Shown here piece after piece: positions 50,208-62,500 of a DNA stretch of 64,000 nt. A program made the translations under genes and the position numbers. The notes beneath the pieces were generated by a model, which saw only the letters and a program-made list of their open reading frames with translations, did not search any database and had not been told where the DNA came from. The stretch comes from Mercurialis annua (lineage: Eukaryota; Streptophyta; Magnoliopsida; Malpighiales; Euphorbiaceae): NCBI RefSeq assembly GCF_937616625.2, contig NC_065576.1:30864128-30928127 (forward strand), given 5' to 3'. Each line of letters starts with the position of its first letter. The first letter of the stretch is position 1.

Positions 50208-52046
50208 CTATTTTCCTAAAGCACGATCCGCTTCCATTTTCTCCATCAACTCCCGGGCAATAGCTCGCAGATCCAAATCATTCACACCGGAGAGATCAAT
50301 GTTTGGATCCTTTTCCGTAAGTTTTCTCCCAATAGCAAGGCGATACTCGCTGATCAAAGCAGGATAAAAAGCCTTCGTATCCAAAAGACGAATGTGGAGC
50401 TCCTGGACCTCAGCTTTCAACTTATTCCTCTCTTCACCGACATAGGTGTTTACAGTTATTCGCTCCTCGATCTCCCAAGTCATGCTAACAGTCTTTTGAT
50501 CTGTAATAGCATCCTGAGCCTTCAGCTTGACCAGTAGCGAATCATGCTCTTCCAAAGAAGCTATCATGCTGTCCTTCTCAGATTCTGCAGCAGCCAAAAG
50601 GGAAGATAAGCGCTCAACCTCGCCCTCAGCACATTGGCGACGATCATCTAGCACCATCACGGCCTGAAGAGCATAGCAAAGGAAGATGCAATGACATAAA
50701 AAAAATAAAAAAAAATAAAGACACTTACCGAGAAGCCATGAAAGCAGGCAATATCTGCCAGTTCGGGCCCAGTCTTGGAAGCAAATTAAGTAATATCTTT
50801 CTGGATCGCCAGACTCCTTATGTACTCGGTCAAAACCTGAGGATTTAACAGGCTGGTCGGATCATGCTTTTTGGCCCAATCCGCCAACTTAGGAGCGGAC
50901 GACGAACCACCGATAGAGGCCTCCCCTGAAGAAACCTCATCTTCAAACTTGCTGCCTCTTTCGAGATGGCAATATGACATCAGTAGGATTCACCTCTGAA
51001 TCCTGCCCCTCGTGAGAAGCATCAAGATCAACAATATCAGACACTGTTGGTAACACTACCGAAGCCGAGGGGGGTATAGGATTGGCAACCTCATCTGGTT
51101 CGCCATCGCTAGGATCGTAAAAAATAACCACTTCATCGCCTGCCGCATAACATCCCCAGCAGGAATCATATTTACTTGGGCCTCGACATCAGGATTTGGA
51201 GCTTCAACCTCCGCCGCTGCCTCATCCATAGGAACGGCTAAATCAATTTTAAAACCGAAAAGGAGATCATCAGAAGAAGAAGACATCCTACAAAAAAGAA
51301 CAAGGAGCAAGAACAAAGTCAGAAAAATACCTTCTACGAACTCATAATTGAGATCCGCCAAACACTTTGAAGGGTCTTCTAAAGGAAGCCATCGACAACG
51401 AACGTGACTACTCAACAAAACATCTAAACTAGGACGTTGGAAAATGCTATGAAACGATAAATCAAAGGCAAGAATCGACTCAGACAAGCTCAAAGGGGAG
51501 GGATAATTTTGAACCCGATAAATGGAAAAACCATCTGGAAAATGAAGAAAGGCGAAGTTATGATACACTATAAAAAATCGCCTTCGCCAATCGTTATCTA
51601 AACACGGCAAATAAATACGAGATCGACCTTTCCTACCAAAGGCGAAAATAAAACAATTATCACAACTTCTCAACTCTACAAAATGGTAAAAAACATTAAG
51701 AGAAGGGGATTGACCTCGAAGCCAACATGCCTCTACGAAAGCAAGAATAAATTTAATAGTACCAGGATAAAGCTGACCCACAGCGATCCTTATATCTCTA
51801 CACAATTCAATCAAAAAAAGAATCTAACGGAAACCTAAGACCAGCGACGAATTGTTCTTCAAAAACAATCGCCCTGCAAGACGAACCCGGAGACCCCAAA
51901 GCAGGCCTATGAACACCAGGTAGAATAAATCTATTGTAAGATGGAAAATTATACTTAAAGTAAATATCTAAAACTTCATCCTTACGAAGACACGAATCAG
52001 CGATAGCCATAGTAGCATACGAAAGCTTTGATCTCCTAGACGACAT
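50208..52046 (-). pseudogene. Antisense ORF of the Tat-type element (gypsy-type transposon domain plus coiled coil)
   Basis: Starts at 52046 on the minus strand (MSSRRSKLSYATMAIADSC). Residues around AGLRFPLDSFF, then ELCRDIRIAVGQLYPGTIKF and the Trp-rich NDWRRRFFIVYHNFAFLHFP segment, have the pattern of the plant 'putative gypsy type transposon' (Transposase_28) domain. A Ser/Asp-rich linker follows (51250-50900), then a Glu/Leu-rich coiled-coil region (50660-50208, LSSLLAAAESEKDSMIASLE). Damage: a one-base slip in the T7 run near 51815, frame changes near 51130 and 50960, and a TAA at 50788-50786. A phase-0 intron at 50728-50664 joins the last two parts. Its role is unknown; such antisense ORFs are reported from Tat-lineage elements. 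Confidence 0.7.
50664..50728 (-). other. Predicted spliceosomal intron in the antisense ORF
   Basis: Minus strand: donor TCG|GTAAGTGT, a T-rich body and acceptor CTCTTCAG|GCC, 65 bp. The upstream frame (FASKTGPELADIACFHGFS) ends in phase 0 and the downstream frame (AVMVLDDRRQ) resumes in phase 0. Confidence 0.6.
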
Positions 52047-52554
52047 CTCAGACTAGCACAATATAAACAGGAATTATTCAGACAATGACAAAAAACAAGA
52101 TCAAAATTACTCAAGAAATAAAGAACACGATGAAGAACACGATGAACAGAAATCCAGAAGACTCAAAACTGGAGAAAACAAACAGAGTCACACCTCAAAA
52201 CGAGGACAAATGGGAATAAAAAACACTTAAAACTAATATGAAGATTACCCGAGAAATCAAATGCGAGAATTAGAAATTGAAGATAAAATCAAAAGCAAAT
52301 ATATTTTCAGACAATAGAGCAAGAAATGAAAAATGAAAACAAATGTAGCAGTTTGAATACAAAAGGAGATAGAACGAATGGACACTTGTCCTAATCTCAA
52401 AAAAGACTAGTGGATGAGCAACACGTGGTGAAAAAGAAGAAAGTTAGGAAACTTGTCCAAGAAGCAAAAGCGGAACGCCGGAATACGAAACGACTCGCCT
52501 CAAATAAAAGCTAAAATACTACAAGGCATAAATACCATTCTACTTCAGCTCACT
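52047..52554. other. Leader and promoter side of the antisense ORF
   Basis: A-rich DNA without ORFs between the antisense start and the polypurine tract. Any antisense promoter must lie here or in the 3' LTR. I see no strong TATA box. Confidence 0.4.
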
Positions 52555-52567
52555 TGTGGGGGGCTAA
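52555..52567 (+). promoter_or_regulatory. Polypurine tract of the Tat-type element
   Basis: TTGTGGGGGGCTAA-like run ending directly at the 3' LTR. Short but correctly placed. Confidence 0.6.
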
Positions 52568-52752
52568 TGATGGATACCGAATCCCATTCTACTAACAATA
52601 GAATCGAGTCATAGGAGATCTATTCTCCGGCGACCTCGGGCTCGCTCCCGTAGGGCTGAATCAAGATAAGTCAAAGGCCGAATCCACCGTCCAGTTAGCT
52701 ATCTCCACTATTTTGCAGATTAATCCACCGGATCAGAAGCCACACTCCATCA
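52568..52752 (+). repeat. 3' LTR of the Tat-type element, internally deleted
   Basis: 185 bp. Both ends match the 5' LTR (TGATGGATACCGAATC... and ...ACTCCATCA). About 417 bp of the middle is missing, joined at AGGCCGAAT|CCACCGTCC. Followed by the target duplication ATACC at 52753-52757. Confidence 0.85.
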
Positions 52753-53291
52753 ATACCTTTACATTTTTGGATCAAATTTCTCCCTAACAAGTGAGTTACC
52801 CATACGTGAAATACACGCAACACTCTAGTTTTTTTAAAAGTTCAAAAATAAACATAATACTTATCTAATTTCTCAAATTGACATTTAAATCTCAATTGTA
52901 ACCTTTATATTTTTAAAATTCAAAATTTAAACCCTAAAATTAAACTCTTCCTTAAATTTAGGTACAACATGGCAATAAAATAAAAAGTTTAAAGGCCATA
53001 TCAATTTAAAACTAAAAATCAGGGATTTCTTTGCACTTGTTTTACTTCCAACTCTCCGGCCACAACACAAGAGCTATATGTTCTTATTTTTTCTGTTTTT
53101 CATCCAAAATCAGATGAAAAATTAATTCAAAACAAACAAACAGTAAACGCCTCTCTACCGGAGCAGTTGATCCGGCGGGTGAAATCTGATATCCAGGTGG
53201 TTTTACTAATCTTATACGAGCTTGATTTATATTTATCAGAGTAGAATTTTCTAATCAGTAATTTGTTTGTTGATTTCTAGGGTTTACAGAG
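52753..53291 (+). promoter_or_regulatory. Promoter and 5' UTR region of the P5A ATPase gene
   Basis: The only non-repeat DNA between the Tat-type element and the ATPase start codon. The first half is AT-rich. From about 53040 the pyrimidine-rich, GC-richer sequence (CTCTCCGGCCACAAC, CCTCTCTACCGGAGCAG) looks like a transcribed leader. No clear TATA box, as is common for housekeeping genes. Confidence 0.5.
53197..53280 (+). other. Possible 5' UTR intron of the P5A ATPase gene
   Basis: ATCCAG|GTGGTT is a fair donor, followed by 84 bp of T-rich sequence ending in TTGATTTCTAG, a good acceptor, 11 bases before the start codon. Confidence 0.5.
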
Positions 53292-53540
53292 ATGTCGCGA
53301 TTCGACGTCGGTGGAAAAGTAGTGGAGAGAGTAGATTTATTAAGAAAAAAACATTGGCCATGGCGATTAGATGTTTGGCCTTTTGCAATTTTATACAGTA
53401 TTTGGCTGACTACAATTGTTCCTACCATTGATTTCTCTGATGCAACCATTGCTCTTGGTGCCCTTGTTGCTCTTCACATTTTGACCTGCCTTTTTACTGC
53501 TTGGTCTATTAATTTTAAATGCTTTGTTCAGTATAGTAAG
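53292..53540 (+). CDS. PDR2: P5A ATPase exon 1 (residues 1-83)
   Basis: Start codon after the 5' UTR. Holds the two N-terminal hydrophobic segments ([16 protein letters not shown] and [15 protein letters not shown]) peculiar to P5 ATPases. Ends ...CFVQYSK|GTAATG, phase 0. Confidence 0.95.
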
Positions 53541-56500
53541 GTAATGGTAGGCTCTGGCAGTTTCTAATTTTTTGATTTTTGTGTTTTGTTTGTGTTTACA
53601 TTGTTTGCTTGGTTTTCTTTTTGTAGAGTAATGATATTCATGCTGCTGATGCGTGTAAAATAACTCCAGCTAAGTTTTCCGGTTCTAAAGAAGTTGTTCC
53701 GTTGCATTTTCGGAAGCAGGTCGGTTATGCATTCACTTTAATTCCTGAAGTCTATACATTTGCTTTTTATGTTTTGCTTCTGCATTTAGGGCTTCAACAA
53801 GAAGATTCAATACACTATATTTTTTTTGGGTTTTTTTGATGAAAAGTCATGTTGCACGGGAATGAAAAAAGAAATGGAGATGGAAACAGATACAGATACC
53901 GCGAAACGGAATTTTTCAAAATTTAAGAAATAAAAATGTGTAAACAATACAGATATAATGATATATTTGTAAATATTAGAAATTATAATTGAAATTTAAG
54001 GTCATAATAAATAGAAATTTGTCCACCAACCTCACAACTATAATTGAAATTTAATATTTTAAATGTTCTTATAGAAACATAAAATTATCCAATAGACAAT
54101 AAGATGATACTTTTATTTGGATAATTTAATTATTTATTTTAGAAAACAGGTTTTCACTAGGAAATGGGTGTTTAATTTTTGCTATTTACCGAAATGGTTC
54201 CGAAATGTTTTCTATGAGTTTTGTATGCGAAAATGTTGTCTTAAATAGAGTAACGTAGCTTTCTCAAGGTTTCCGTGCATCAAAGATGAAAATGATAAAT
54301 TGCTAGACCTTGCCAAACTTTGTTCTCTTTTTATGCTGAAAATTGTATGTCAGCGTCACAGTGAGAGAACATGTTGTCGTTTTTGGCTATATTATCAAGG
54401 TTGTGCTAAACAGGTTACAGTTTCTAAAATTGCTAGAAGTTAGGAGATTTACTGGGTCATAGATGGTAGCAAAGTTGTTGTTATGTACATTACTATTGAA
54501 AACTCTTAGTCAAGCATTATGCTAGCTATCATCATCATGGTGGAGTGGGTACCTTGTGTTTAGGATGCGTTCCTGGAAGGCAGTACAACAGAAAATATAA
54601 GATGAGTCAGACATGCATAGAAGAATAAAAGAATTTTCTTAATTAAGTCAATAAGAATAATCCTAGTAAGTTTAGGAATTAAAGTCATTAGAATCCTATT
54701 TATATTATGTTTCTTATTTATTAGAATTAGGATTCTGTAATATGTTAAAGGAATGGTCCTTTTCTTATAAACAGGGGAATCAATATTTAATAAAGGAAAT
54801 TATAATTTTACGATCAAAAGCTAAGGAGAGTTGGGTGGTTTCTTAAAGTAAAACCCCTATTCTGAAATCTTAAAAAAATAAGTTCATCAAAGGAAGGCAA
54901 AAACGTTAAGAAAAATCAAGAGGGTTTTTCAGTTATAAGGCCTGTGACGAGGTCCTATTCGCAAGACTGTAACACCTTGGTGCTCAGGGTGAAGATAGAG
55001 TAGAATATATGGGATATGCAAGTAGTATTGGAAGGAAAATTTAGGACATTTACGCTTTGATTAATGTGTTGATCTGACCTACATTATCATGTAAATTAAG
55101 GAAGTCAAAATAATTAGAGTTGTCTTTTTGTGAAAAGGACATCTGCTATGTTAAAGCAGATTATTCTCAGATCAGGTGCATCTATTATTCTCCTAGTTCT
55201 TTTTTATGTAGTGTACATGAGAGAATACTGAGTATTACTGACGGTGACCTGTACTGCCATGGTTGTCTACATTTTTGTTTATTTTTAATAATTATTTAGC
55301 TTTCTTGGTATATAAGAATTACTAAAAAATATTGGATTTTAAGGTGTTTGTTTTATTGTTCGTGTTTCCTTCAGCAGGCTTATGTGTTTGAATTTTTTTC
55401 TTTTATTTGGTTTTAAATTTGTGGGTCATGTTACTGAACTTTTGGTTCACTCCCACAGTTTGAGGGCTCTTCAGCCCTGGGGGATGTAGAAGAGATCTAC
55501 TTTGATTTCAGAAAGCAGCATTTCATATATTCAAAAGAGAAAAAGACATTTTGCAAGCTTCCTTACCCCACTAAGGAAACTTTTGGCTACTACCTTAAAT
55601 GTTCTGGTCATGGTTCTGACGCTAAAGTAGCTGTCGCTACTGAAAAATGGGGACGAAATGCGTGAGTACTATATACAATTCTTTTGTTTATTTATTTCAA
55701 GTAAATATTGTTTGTCAGTTCTGTTTCTCTATATCATTAATTCAGATTTAATATATTTTCAAATTCAGGTGAAGACTATTTTGTTGCTATTTATGGTGTA
55801 TGCTTCTATGTACAGTTCAATTTCAGCATACAACTCTGTTGGTATCTTATTTGCATGTCTATAACATAGTAACCAGAAATCTTTTATCCCCTATGGTACC
55901 ATGAACTTGGATGTGTGTCCCACTTTGTGGTACTTTGAAGTACCAGAATCAGTTTGTGTTTCGTATATGGCATTCATCGCTAGTGTAACTCTAGAATCAG
56001 TTTTGGTTTTTCACTATTATAGTTATGCTGTTGAATGATAGTTAAATAAATGTCATTATTCTCTCTTTTCTGGTTCATGGTTTGCTTATACTTCATAGAA
56101 CCATACACATCTGTAATTAATATAACCTGATTTTGAACTTAGGAGATAATCGAAAATTTTTACACATTAAAAAAAACATGTTTGCATTTTCTTAGAGAAT
56201 TAATGCTGCAGTGATTTTATATGATTGTTAACTTACATTGGGTTTGCTTTACGATAATGTTCCCTTGATGCATTCAGTGACAACATGTTAAAATAGAAGT
56301 AGATTGCTTATGTCATGGTGACCGTTAAAAATGTTATAGGTTCTATTTTTAGTGCTTGTGTTGCATTCAAATATGGCCTTTGATGCAATTTTTGTCTTTG
56401 TTCTTCAATTCTTCTTATTATTCACAAGTGAATCTCCATAAAATTCAACATGGGATTTTTTTTTGATTTTCATCAATTTTAAAATGTTTTTCTTATTTGT

Positions 56501-59500
56501 GATTTGGCTATTTCCCGATCATGTAGATTTGATTATCCCCAACCTACATTCCAGAAATTAATGAAAGAGCATTGCATGGAGCCCTTTTTTGTGTTTCAGG
56601 TTTTATCTTTAAGCTCTCTCTCTCTCTCTCTCACTTTTGCAAACAGACACACATGTGCACACACACAAATACACACATGTGATATTTCTTTTGTGTTATC
56701 TTGTTGTGTATAGGTCTTTTGCGTGGGGCTTTGGTGCTTGGACGAATATTGGTATTACAGTTTGTTCACTCTATTCATGCTGTTTATGTTTGAGTCTACA
56801 ATGGCAAAAAGTAGGCTGAAGACTTTAAGCGAGCTCAGGCGTGTTAGAGTAGATAGTCAAACCTTGATGGTCCACCGCTGTGGAAAGTATGCAAATTCAG
56901 TTTCATTAAGTTTGTTACTGTAATTGCTCGTATAAATGTCGAGTTATGCATCTTATTACAATTTTAGGTGGGTGAAACTCTCTGGGACTGAGCTCTTGCC
57001 TGGAGATGTTGTCTCCATTGGACGTTCCTCTGGTCAGAATGGTGAAGATAAGTCAGTTCCAGCAGACATGCTATTAATTGCTGGAAATGCCATTGTAAAT
57101 GAAGCTATTCTCACAGGCGAGTCTACTCCGCAGTGGAAGGTTTGTCTTTGTGTTCTTCACTTCAAAAGATGTCCATGAACTTATTTATCGTCCCTTGCAA
57201 TTGACATGTGGGTCCAATCAGTTTGAAGAAAATGTTTCTTGATAATGAATCGGTTTGGCCTGTAAGATACAGTAGGCTTCTTGTCTTAGCTCAAGAATAG
57301 TAAATTTTGTGAAAGCTTCTTTGGTCATTTAAATTTAGGCTTCATTAAACAAATTTTAAGCTTTTCTCGTTTGACCAAACATTTTAATTTTATTAATTTT
57401 AGCATAATATAAGAATATCAATTGAGGTTTGGCCAACAGGTGAATTTTCTTTAAAAAAATGCCTGTGTACTTGATTAAAATAAAAAAGTTCATCGAAATA
57501 GGAATTCCCCTTTTCTCGCTTTCCTCCCCCATTCCTCCCCCATTCCTCCTTACATATTTCTCTCTCAAACACTTGACCTTTGTTTAACCTTTCTTCCTCT
57601 TAAGACCAATGTCAACTCTTCTATTTGCATATGCCATATCTACTCTGGATGAGTATAGTTCCAGCTCTATTAATGGAAGTTTTACCCACTTCTGTTCGCT
57701 TGAACCACATGAAATCACCCCAATAAACCTCAAACCTACATTAGAAGCTCAGTCTGTTGAGTTACTGTTACTTAGATATGCTATTACCTGTCTAATAGCT
57801 GATTATTTCTGGATTAATGCTAGCAATGATATGCATTTTACAAAATCGAATCAGACAACAACCAAGGGCTAAGGCACAAAAAAGTTGCCATGTACTCTTT
57901 GTCAGTTACAAAGGAAACAGTAGTGATTGAAAGAGGAAGAGAGTCAGGAGGGAAAAGGTGAAGGATAGTAGAGGGTTAAAAACTCATCTATTAAGCTGTC
58001 AATTTGCATAATTAAAAGATTTGCACCATATTGGGAAGTTAATAAGGGTTTGGATTCTTTAAATTATTACACCTTGAATTTATGCTCAGGACATTTACAT
58101 TTTCAACTGCATGTTCTAATCTCAAACATAATTCTTTTACAAATGCATTTTTGTTTCTTTTACCATTTCATGTGTTGTGGTGTCCATTTTTTGTTGTTTG
58201 TATCAATTAATTTTTAGAAGTACCAAAATTATGATTATGCGATTGTTGCTTTTTTTATAAACCAAAGTAGATCAGAGACAAGTATAGTTCAGTTATTATT
58301 ATTTTTCTAGGAAAAAACAATTTTATAGGGATCAGAGAGTAGATAGAAATGAGAACGACATGGTCGGTGATTTTTAAAGTTTCATTGTTTTCTTAGGTTT
58401 CTGTCATGGGTAGAGGAAACGAGGAAAAGTTATCAGCAAAGAGAGATAAAACCCATGTTTTATTTGGCGGTACGAAAATATTACAACATACTCCAGATAA
58501 GGTTGGTTTATAAACGTAACTTATTCAGTCTCTTCAGTACCTTTCTATTTTATGTCATTGATTGTGCTGTTCTGATGCTTTAAATTTCCATCTTGTGTCT
58601 AGTCCTTTCCTCTGAGAACACCTGATGGTGGTTGTTTGGCTGTTGTTTTACGAACTGGTTTTGAGACAAGTCAAGGGAAACTGATGAGGACAATTTTATT
58701 TTCCACTGAGCGGGTAATTCATGATCATCTTAACTAAGTGAATGTCAGATGATTTCTGATATGTAGTGTAAGATAGATGAGTTCTGATTTTACTGTTTTA
58801 ATTTATATTTTCTATCATCATTCTTGAAGGTCACTGCCAACAGCTGGGAAAGTGGGCTCTTTATTCTATTTTTAGTTGTATTTGCAGTTATTGCTGCTGG
58901 TTATGTACTAAAAAAGGTAATTTAGCACTGCTTCAATCCTCCCTTTTGAAATTATGCATGATCCGCTTCTGTTAATGGTAATGCCACTGGTATAGGGACT
59001 AGAAGATCCAACAAGGAGCAAATACAAGCTCTTCCTAAGCTGCTCACTTATTATAACTTCTGTGATCCCACCCGAGTTGCCTATGGAATTGTCCATAGCA
59101 GTTAATACATCTCTTATTGCGTTGGCGCGACGTGGAATATTTTGTACAGAACCTTTTCGGATTCCGTTCGCTGGAAAGGTTTGTTGGCTTACAAAGATCT
59201 CTCTGTGTAGGCATGCACGTATTTCCTTTGAATCATGAACTGGCCTATTGAAATTATGGTTTTTGCTATTTGAGGTTATAGTTGCTTACTTTACCTTTCT
59301 TTGCTTCCTTTTTGAAATGAAGCTTGAAGCTTCTATTGCTTATGTAAGCATTAGAAATGTTAAACTTGAATGTTTTGGTAAATAGCAATAAACTTTTATA
59401 TACATTTATACTACAATCCTTGAGATTAGGTCTAACTTACATGGCTCCCCTCACTTTATAAAAATCAACTATTTTTCCTAATTTATAATTTGTAACCTAT

Positions 59501-62500
59501 TTCTTCTTTCTGTTAAATTTTGGGTTTAAACTTAATTGATAAAAATAAATGCAATTTAATCCATCAATTTATGTTAAGTATTTATTTTTTAACTTAATTA
59601 TTTTTTTTATTCGTTGAATTATTAAAAAATATATTACAATTAATTAATCTAATTTTGTTTTTATATTTTTTACTTTTATTTCATTTTGGATTAATTTGTT
59701 TTGAAAATAAGTTAATGGGATTGAAATAAATTTTATTGCTGTCAATCAAGTCCTTTGACTGTATTAATTAACACCAAAACAATTGCTGACAACCCTAAGG
59801 TTGGGCCTAACTCACGGATTTCCCCCTCGCAAAGTGGAATAACTATATCCATATGGCATCTAATTATGAAAATTGTCTTTGTACTTGCAGGTTGATATTT
59901 GTTGTTTTGATAAAACTGGAACGCTCACGTCCGACGACATGGTATGCTTGTGGGATCAAATACTGCTAGAATCATTTTTCAATATATATATATATATGTT
60001 TATATATTTCGCTTGATGAATTCTTCCATTTTTGCTCCTTTCTAGGAGTTCCACGGAGTTGTTGGATTGAGTGGCGAAATGGATTTAGTATCTGATATGA
60101 CCACAGTACCTGTTCGAACTGTAGAAATTTTGGCTTCTTGTCATGCCTTGGTGTTTGTGGATAACAAGTTGGTATGTTGCTGTAGATTTAAAATACATCC
60201 TCTTTCTGAAATGCCTGTACATAGCTTTTGAGACATGTAGTCACCCTAGTTACCTAGTATGCTTATGATGAAAGGAACAGCATTGAAATTGCATATTAGT
60301 GCAATATGTCCCACTGCATCTGTGGCAAAAAGATGTTCTTAGAGGATTTGAACTTTCCTTGTATATGGTGAAATAAGGATTGTGCATGCAGTACTAGAGA
60401 TCTATGAGGGCTACACAAGGAAAGGCTTTCATAATCACACAAATAATTTTGGCGACCTCTTATTCTTATTACTCCAAGCATCAATAAAATAGTATTGCTT
60501 ATAGCTGTCAGTGTCAACAAGCAGCTCTACCATGCTTGTTGTGGGATTATTACGGCATTGTGTTTAATTAAAATCCTTTTATGCTATTAAAAGGAAACAA
60601 TAGAGTCATTATCAGAACTTTAAATACTTATACTGTAATAATTTTTAAATTGCAAGTAGTTTACAAACTCACTACAATAAGCTGATTAATTACTTCAATT
60701 TTAATAGTAGTAGTCAAATGATTTTTATGTCTTAGAAAGAGTGTTTTATATATATTAGTTAGCATCTTATGATAGTTTTCATGTTGTAGACATTGAATTG
60801 AGTATAATGTTAAAATTCCAGTGTTTAGCCATAGAAAAGTAAGCTTTTAGTTGTTAATCTATTGATTTAAGTGTGTATAGTTGTGGATGTATAGTAAAAA
60901 AACATTGAATAAATTATGTAAAAATTAATTTGTCAAAATAATTAGCTTTAATTTTACTAAAAGGAGTTCGCAAAACAGAAACTATCTCAAGTAAATTTTA
61001 ATGAGTGGTTTAGAAGTAAATCAGGTGGTTGTTATTATTAATAAAGACAACAGAGCTCAAAACCATGTTCTTGGTACTATTGCAAGATCAGTGCTAGGTG
61101 TGTCAATTTGTCTAAAAGAAATCTACCACAAAGACAATAGTGCCCAAAACTTTTCCCTGGTATCATTTCAACAACAGTGCTAGACGCAACCATTTAGCTA
61201 AAAGGAAAGCGACAATAGGGCCCAAAACTTTGTTCCTGGTGCTGTTGCAGGAATGTTGCCAGACACTATTTAGAATGCATTTTGTAGATTATAATATTGC
61301 TTTTGGGAAATGGGTGATGTGCGGCATGAGGCCTGGATTCCTGCTAATATGTTTTTAATTCTTTTATAACGTCAGCTTTTTTGGTTGAAAGTTTCATCTT
61401 ATGTGCTTAATTTTTCTGTGATATTCCACTTTTTTTATGCAGGTTGGTGATCCTCTTGAGAAAGCTGCACTTCAAGGAATAGACTGGAGTTACAAATCTG
61501 ATGAGAAGGCTATGCCAAAAAAGTAAGTTGTAATGTTTGTCTATTTTTTAGCTTAAACTGCTTTGATTTAATTTAAAATCTTGCAAGTGTTGCTTTTCTC
61601 ATTTATTTTTATGCTGATTCAGTTCAGAAAAATATAGATAGTAGTTGCTGTAATAATTGCTGTTACAGTTTGAAGAAAAATATACTATTGTAAAAGCAGG
61701 TCACCAATAGAATATTGTAACAGAAGGTAAACATTATGGTTATAACTAAGCCAGCCAGCACTGGTCTACTTAAATTTAATCCAAATTAAACTCAATGCTA
61801 GAAGCTTTGCCTGGATATTTGATATCAGCTCATCGTGATTTTTTATTATTTGAGAGTTCATCGTGAATATTTTTAGAAACCCAAATTAAATTTAGCTAAG
61901 TTTGATTTGTAAATCGAAAAATGCAACCAGCTTGAGCTTAAACACAAAGTCGCATTAGGGTAAAACGGTAACTATTGCTAATGATTTGATTACAACTTTT
62001 ACAAATATTTATAATTTATAATAAAAGAAATTGAATACTCAATTAGCCTTATAAACTGATTAAGTTGTGTCTTGGAGCAGTTGTTATTTGAGCTCTAATT
62101 TGATTATGGTCCATCCAAATTCATATATTTTAGAAGGTAGTGAATAGCTTGCCGCGTTTTGTATACTTATGCTATGCATAAATGCAAATATTGCATTTTT
62201 TTCTTTTTTCTTTTCATGATATTCTCTACTTTTCTTTGAACTTTTTAGTTTGTGGACTGTTAATATCTTAGGATGAGCTCAATGCAATCTTTTTTTCTTT
62301 TCTGGTCATTGGCAGGGGAGGTGGCAATGTTGTGCAGATTGTTCAGAGACATCACTTTGCATCCCATCTGAAGCGAATGGCAGTCGTTGTTCGCATAAAT
62401 GAGGAGTTTTTTGCTTTTGTGAAGGTCTGTTGGTAAAGTGTTTATTGACTGCAGGTTTTCCACAAATTGCACAAATTTACATATGTTACTTTCTTGTACA

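Larger units (their letters stand above)
40377..52752 (+). mobile_element. Tat-type Ty3/gypsy element: gag-protease (+), no RT, antisense ORF (-)
   Basis: Complete by structure: target duplication ATACC at 40372-40376 and 52753-52757, 5' LTR 40377-40978, primer site 40981-40998, gag and protease on +, tandem palindromic repeats, an (AT)n tract, an antisense ORF on -, a polypurine tract and a 185-bp 3' LTR. Without the nested element C it is about 6.4 kb. Reverse transcriptase, RNase H and integrase are absent, so it depended on a partner or is a deletion derivative. Antisense ORFs between pol and the 3' LTR are known from Tat-lineage elements; here one is kept although pol is lost. Confidence 0.85.

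Noticed and set aside
51253..51300. A second short intron in the antisense ORF (donor GTATTTTTC, acceptor TTTTTTGTAG)
   Set aside because: It would be only 43 bp, shorter than usual plant introns, and splicing would lead to an early stop, whereas reading through stays open.
53255..53449. Minus-strand ORF over ATPase exon 1
   Set aside because: Shadow of the conserved + strand exon.
57609..57872. 87-codon ORF in intron 6 of the ATPase gene
   Set aside because: The ATPase frame joins exon 6 to exon 7 without it, matching the order of plant orthologues. No recognisable domain.
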